From an uncultured Acidimicrobiia bacterium (lineage in GTDB: Bacteria > Actinomycetota > Acidimicrobiia > UBA5794), in NCBI GenBank assembly GCA_905480055.1, contig CAJQOW010000274.1, forward strand, positions 1 through 9,008: 9,008 nucleotides of DNA, read 5' to 3'. Positions 6,348 to 9,008 of this stretch are shown here, piece by piece (the stretch's first letter is position 1; the number at the start of each line of letters is the position of its first letter). Both the position numbers and the translations under genes were made by a program. The notes under the pieces were generated by a model, which ran no database searches, was not told the DNA's origin, and worked only from the letters and a program-made list of their open reading frames with translations.

Positions 6348-7595
6348 CTACACCGGGTCTCTCACCACCGGGCAGGTCATGCAATGTCCACCACCGCGAC
6401 CGCGTCCGAGTTCGGACCCCTCGATGTCGAGCACCGTGATGCCAGCTTGTCGGAGCTTGTCGTTCGTGAACTCGTTGCGGTTGTAGGCCACGACCACGCC
6501 TGGTTCGAGGGCCACCACGTTGTTTCCGTCATCCCATTGCTCTCTGGCTTGTTCGAAGCTGTCGCCCCCGGTTGGGATCACGCGGAGCTCGTCGATCCCG
6601 AGGGCATCGCCGACGACTTCGATCCAGCCGCGCTCCTCGATCACCACATCCACTCCGGAGTCGGACGGGTAGTAGCTGATCGGTTGAATCGTGTCGACGA
6701 CCGGTTGATATACCGTCACCAGATCCCTGTCGCAGAACGTGAACACGGTGTCGAGGTGCATGCTTGCTCGGTCCTTCGGCATCTTGGCAGCGATCACCCG
6801 GGTGGCTGCTCCGTGGTCGAACAGCGCCTTGGCGACCTGGCTCACTGCCTGGTAGGTCGTCCGCTCGCCCATGCCGACGAGCACGATGCCATCGCCGACG
6901 GGCATGACATCGCCTCCCTCGATCGTGGCACTGCCACGGTCGAGCTCGGGTGGGTCGCCCCACCAGATGGTGAAGTCCTCATCCTTGAACATGGGGTGGT
7001 GCTTGTAGATCGCGGCGAGATGGAGTGTTTCCTTGCGACGCGCCGGTGAGTATTTGGGGTTGATGGTCACTCCGTCATAGATCCAGCTACTCGAGTCCCT
7101 GGTGAAGAGCTGATTGGGGAGCGGAGGCAGCACGAACTCGTGGTCGCCGTAGGCCTTGCTCGCCCAGCTCCTGAAATCGGATGGGAGTTCGCCAACCGTG
7201 ACTCCGCCGATGAGATGCTTGACGAGCGATTTCGAGTCGAGCCAATCCATCCAGGCCCTCATCTCGGGAACGCCGTTGACGCCGACCTCGTTGGCGATGA
7301 GCTTGCGGTCGAGCACGTACTCCCTTCCGGCGGGATCATCCAGAACGTCTTCGAGCAGCTCATGGACGAGCAACACGTTGATGTCGTAGTCGTTCCGCAT
7401 GAGGTCGACAAAGGCGTCGTGTTCCTCGGCAGCTCTCGTGGCCCAGGGGACGTCGTCGAAGAGCAGTTCTTGGGTGTTGGATGGCGTCAACCTGCGCATC
7501 TCGAGACCAGGCCTGTGCACGATCACCGTATGCAATTTCCCGACCTCGGAGTGCACCCCGAGACGCGGTCGTGTGGATTCGTTGTGCGAGGTCAT
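6348..7595 (-). CDS. arcA: Arginine deiminase
   Basis: Arginine deiminase hydrolyses L-arginine to citrulline and ammonia, the first step of the ADI pathway, in the cytosol. From the ATG at 7595 the protein is 415 residues, the usual size. Catalytic residues match the family: D167 in FTRDSSSW, E227 in EGGDVMP, H280 in MHLDTVF, and nucleophile C405 in GRGRGGGHCMTCPVVRDP at the C-terminus. The start at 7595 is chosen because GAGG lies five bases upstream and the protein then begins just before the conserved GVHSEVGKLHTVIVHRPG. An ATG at 7619 and a TTG at 7631 are in frame but lack a ribosome site. No carbamoyltransferase, carbamate kinase or arginine/ornithine antiporter is adjacent, so it may serve nitrogen supply or acid/energy stress independently of a classical arc operon. 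Confidence 0.96.
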   Translation of the reverse strand: MTSHNESTRPRLGVHSEVGKLHTVIVHRPGLEMRRLTPSNTQELLFDDVPWATRAAEEHDAFVDLMRNDYDINVLLVHELLEDVLDDPAGREYVLDRKLIANEVGVNGVPEMRAWMDWLDSKSLVKHLIGGVTVGELPSDFRSWASKAYGDHEFVLPPLPNQLFTRDSSSWIYDGVTINPKYSPARRKETLHLAAIYKHHPMFKDEDFTIWWGDPPELDRGSATIEGGDVMPVGDGIVLVGMGERTTYQAVSQVAKALFDHGAATRVIAAKMPKDRASMHLDTVFTFCDRDLVTVYQPVVDTIQPISYYPSDSGVDVVIEERGWIEVVGDALGIDELRVIPTGGDSFEQAREQWDDGNNVVALEPGVVVAYNRNEFTNDKLRQAGITVLDIEGSELGRGRGGGHCMTCPVVRDPV

Positions 7596-7627
7596 GTCAG
7601 CCTCGTCCTTCCGTGGCATGTGGTCTC

Positions 7628-7641
7628 GCAACGATTGTTGC
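7628..7641. repeat. Inverted repeat upstream of arcA, possible operator
   Basis: GCAAC-GATT-GTTGC is a perfect 5-base inverted repeat with a 4-base spacer, centred about 40 bases upstream of the chosen arcA ATG. It lies in the 93-base gap between the PAP2-like stop and arcA. The position suits an operator, but I cannot assign it to a regulator family, and it does not resemble an ArgR box. A short palindrome like this can arise by chance. Confidence 0.3.
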
Positions 7642-7688
7642 AGGATGGGGCGTGAAGGAACCGGTCTCGTCAGATTGATCGGTGGGCC

Positions 7689-8273
7689 TCACTGGGTGGC
7701 GCCACGTCGTTGCCTGTCTTCGACAGCCCGTCCTATGCGGAGCACGGCTATGCCGACGGCCTTGCCGAACAGCCATCCCAGCGCAACGTTGCGCGGATGG
7801 TGAACGCCGTTGTACACGCGGGAAGCCCCAACGGCCGCTGCGAACGAGTTGAGTGGCAGCGAAAGAGCCGGGATGTGGTCTCCCACGACCGTCGCAAAGG
7901 CGCTTGCCGACGCCGTTCTTCCGGATGGCAGGACTGGGCCGGGTGCGGAGCCAGCCGGTCCACGTTGTGCCGCACTCCTCACCACCGCGTTTGCCGCTGT
8001 GGTGGTGACGCCGACGGCGATGAGTGCCTCACCGGCGGAGCGGCGACCAACGACACCCCCGAAGACGCTCAGAACACCGGAGAACATGACCAACAAGCGA
8101 GCGTGCCTCGATGCATCGGTGACGAGGGTCATCGCAGTATCAAGCCCTGGCGATCGGGCAGATGAGATCCGCTCGAACGCACGCTGGTCGAGCTCAATCA
8201 GGTCGAGCAAGGCTTGTGGCCGTTGCGGGATCTCGCCAGAGATGCGAGCTGTCGACGAGGAGTCGGGAGCCAC
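7689..8273 (-). CDS. PAP2 (phosphatidic acid phosphatase 2)-fold membrane protein with degenerate active site
   Basis: From a GTG at 8273, preceded by AGGAGA at six bases, the protein is 194 residues; a GTG at 8369 would add 32 low-complexity residues without a ribosome site. Hydrophobic segments fall at about 60-75, 83-98, 124-150 and 163-178. The PAP2 signature order is recognisable: RSAAQRGP (99-106) in place of K-x6-RP, LPSGR (115-119) in place of PSGH, and SRVYNGVHHPRNV (151-163) in place of SR-x5-H-x3-D. The second-motif histidine is therefore arginine and the relay aspartate is asparagine, while H158 is kept. The family cleaves phosphate or pyrophosphate from lipids at the membrane. 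This copy may be inactive or have changed chemistry. It is followed by arcA 93 bases downstream with no evident functional link. Confidence 0.75.
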   Translation of the reverse strand: MAPDSSSTARISGEIPQRPQALLDLIELDQRAFERISSARSPGLDTAMTLVTDASRHARLLVMFSGVLSVFGGVVGRRSAGEALIAVGVTTTAANAVVRSAAQRGPAGSAPGPVLPSGRTASASAFATVVGDHIPALSLPLNSFAAAVGASRVYNGVHHPRNVALGWLFGKAVGIAVLRIGRAVEDRQRRGATQ

Positions 8274-8438
8274 TGGTGGTCTCCTGATGGTGTGAGAAAC
8301 GGATGTGTGCACACCATCGTACCGGGTGCATCTGGTCGTGTCTGGGGGCAGCAGGTCAACCGTCCCCACCTGAAGTGACGCCGGAGTCCTCGCCTACCAT
8401 GAGCACGACACCCTCTGCCGAGTCCTCAGGGAGATACG
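8274..8438. promoter_or_regulatory. Divergent promoter region between the PAP2-like and alpha/beta-hydrolase-like genes
   Basis: These 165 bases separate two divergent starts and should contain both promoters. On the minus strand TACGAT (8321-8316) is a candidate -10 for the PAP2-like gene. On the plus strand TACCAT (8395-8400) is a candidate -10 for the right-hand gene, giving a leader of roughly 30 bases with AGGGAG at 8428-8433. No good -35 hexamer was seen at the right spacing for either, so the promoter calls are weak. Confidence 0.4.
8286..8318. repeat. 9-base inverted repeat in the leader of the PAP2-like gene
   Basis: GATGGTGTG (8286-8294) and CACACCATC (8310-8318) are perfect reverse complements separated by 15 bases. 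A shorter palindrome, GTGTGCACAC (8305-8314), overlaps one arm. On the minus strand the distal arm overlaps a possible -10 (TACGAT, 8321-8316) and the proximal arm directly abuts the AGGAGA ribosome site. It could be a two-half-site operator or, if transcription begins further upstream, an RNA hairpin beside the ribosome site. Confidence 0.45.
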
Positions 8439-9008
8439 ATGCCGAGACGTAGCATTCGCACGGTGCGGATTTCGAAAGCTGCCGTCGCCAAATCCAGTGT
8501 CGTGGTGGCCAACTGGCTCAACCCGATCACAAGCGATCCGGCTGGTCCACTGAAGTCGGCTTCGTTCCTCGAATCGTTTTCCCCTTCGTTGATGCCTCGA
8601 TCCTCGATGCACCAAGGCATTGCAGCTGGTGCCTCGATCCTGATTGCCGAGTTGATCGGACGAGGCACCGATGCCGCGATTCGCAAAGCTGTTCCCGATT
8701 CTTCGCCGTTCACGCAACGCTTCGGTGCACGAGCGCTCGTCACCGCAGCAGGTTTCGGACTCACCAAGATCCCGCAACGCCGGGATGAACCGACCCCCGT
8801 CGCCTCAGCGCGCACGGTGGGTCGCCTTGCCATGGCCGGTGGGGTCGGTGGCATGGTGTACGAGGCGACATCGGAGTTGCGCGAGCGGTATCCGGCCTCG
8901 GGTCCCCTCCGGCCGATCCTCGTTGGCGTGGGATCATTCGGGGGAGCGATCCTGTATTCGGACTCCCTACTCAAGAACCGGCAGCACGTCATCAAGCGGT
9001 GGTCAGAT
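8439..9008 (+). CDS. Partial membrane protein resembling the N-terminal domain of the Abhydrolase_9 (alpha/beta-hydrolase) family; 3' end missing
   Basis: The frame from the ATG at 8439 is open to the window end (190 codons, no stop), so the gene is cut off. AGGGAG five bases upstream fixes the start. Residues 47-60, FSPSLMPRSSMHQG, followed by a hydrophobic run (61-73), resemble the opening of the membrane-bound N-terminal domain that precedes the actinobacterial Abhydrolase_9 catalytic domain. Further hydrophobic stretches lie at about 96-108, 127-142 and 159-173, ending with LLKNRQHVIKRW. The catalytic serine nucleophile would lie beyond the window. The match is by recollection of the family pattern, not by search. 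An unrelated small-residue-rich membrane protein is the alternative. It is divergent from the PAP2-like gene, and both may act at the membrane. Confidence 0.6.
   Translation, partial: MPRRSIRTVRISKAAVAKSSVVVANWLNPITSDPAGPLKSASFLESFSPSLMPRSSMHQGIAAGASILIAELIGRGTDAAIRKAVPDSSPFTQRFGARALVTAAGFGLTKIPQRRDEPTPVASARTVGRLAMAGGVGGMVYEATSELRERYPASGPLRPILVGVGSFGGAILYSDSLLKNRQHVIKRWSD

Noticed and set aside
6309..7049. Plus-strand open frame (246 codons) opposite arcA
   Set aside because: It is a mirror of the highly conserved arginine deiminase; there is no ribosome site or family signature.
8399..8452. 17-codon plus-strand frame overlapping the start of the Abhydrolase_9-like gene as a leader peptide
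   Set aside because: Its ATG coincides with the candidate -10, it has no ribosome site, and its sequence shows no attenuator-like codon run.

Overview
The window is gene-dense, high-GC bacterial DNA with GTG starts, ATGA/GTGA stop-start overlaps and an actinobacterial-style PAP2 protein. My best guess is an actinomycete, possibly a marine or environmental Acidimicrobiia-like lineage. This rests on base composition and protein flavour only; there is no rRNA or marker gene to settle it.

Region 1 (1-4348, + strand) is one tightly coupled operon. It holds a phosphotriesterase-family metal hydrolase (5' end outside the window), a zinc-dependent alcohol dehydrogenase broken by a one-base frameshift near 1086, a short-chain dehydrogenase, a DUF4432 aldose-epimerase-like protein and a HAD-family phosphatase. 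Adjacent genes overlap or are separated by at most 3 bases. Region 2 (4350-6234, - strand) is a two-gene operon converging on region 1 with a single base between stop codons. It encodes a Gfo/Idh/MocA oxidoreductase followed by a NagB-type sugar-phosphate deaminase/isomerase. Its promoter region carries a GntR/HutC-type operator (GTATAGAC core).

Together these seven genes look like catabolism of a carbohydrate: anomer handling (DUF4432), oxidation at several possible steps (ADH, SDR, Gfo/Idh/MocA), lactone opening (PTE-family hydrolase), dephosphorylation (HAD) and deamination or isomerisation of a sugar phosphate (NagB-like). No transporter, kinase or regulator is inside the window, so the substrate cannot be named. 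I know of no described pathway with exactly this gene set.

Region 3 (6348-8273, - strand) holds a complete, solitary arginine deiminase (arcA) downstream of a small PAP2-fold membrane protein whose catalytic motifs are degenerate. Region 4 (8439-9008, + strand) is divergent from it and contains the 5' part of a gene resembling the N-terminal membrane domain of the actinobacterial alpha/beta-hydrolase (Abhydrolase_9) family, cut by the window edge. Intergenic spaces are short (113, 93 and 165 bases). I saw no tRNA, rRNA, CRISPR array, insertion sequence or convincing intrinsic terminator.
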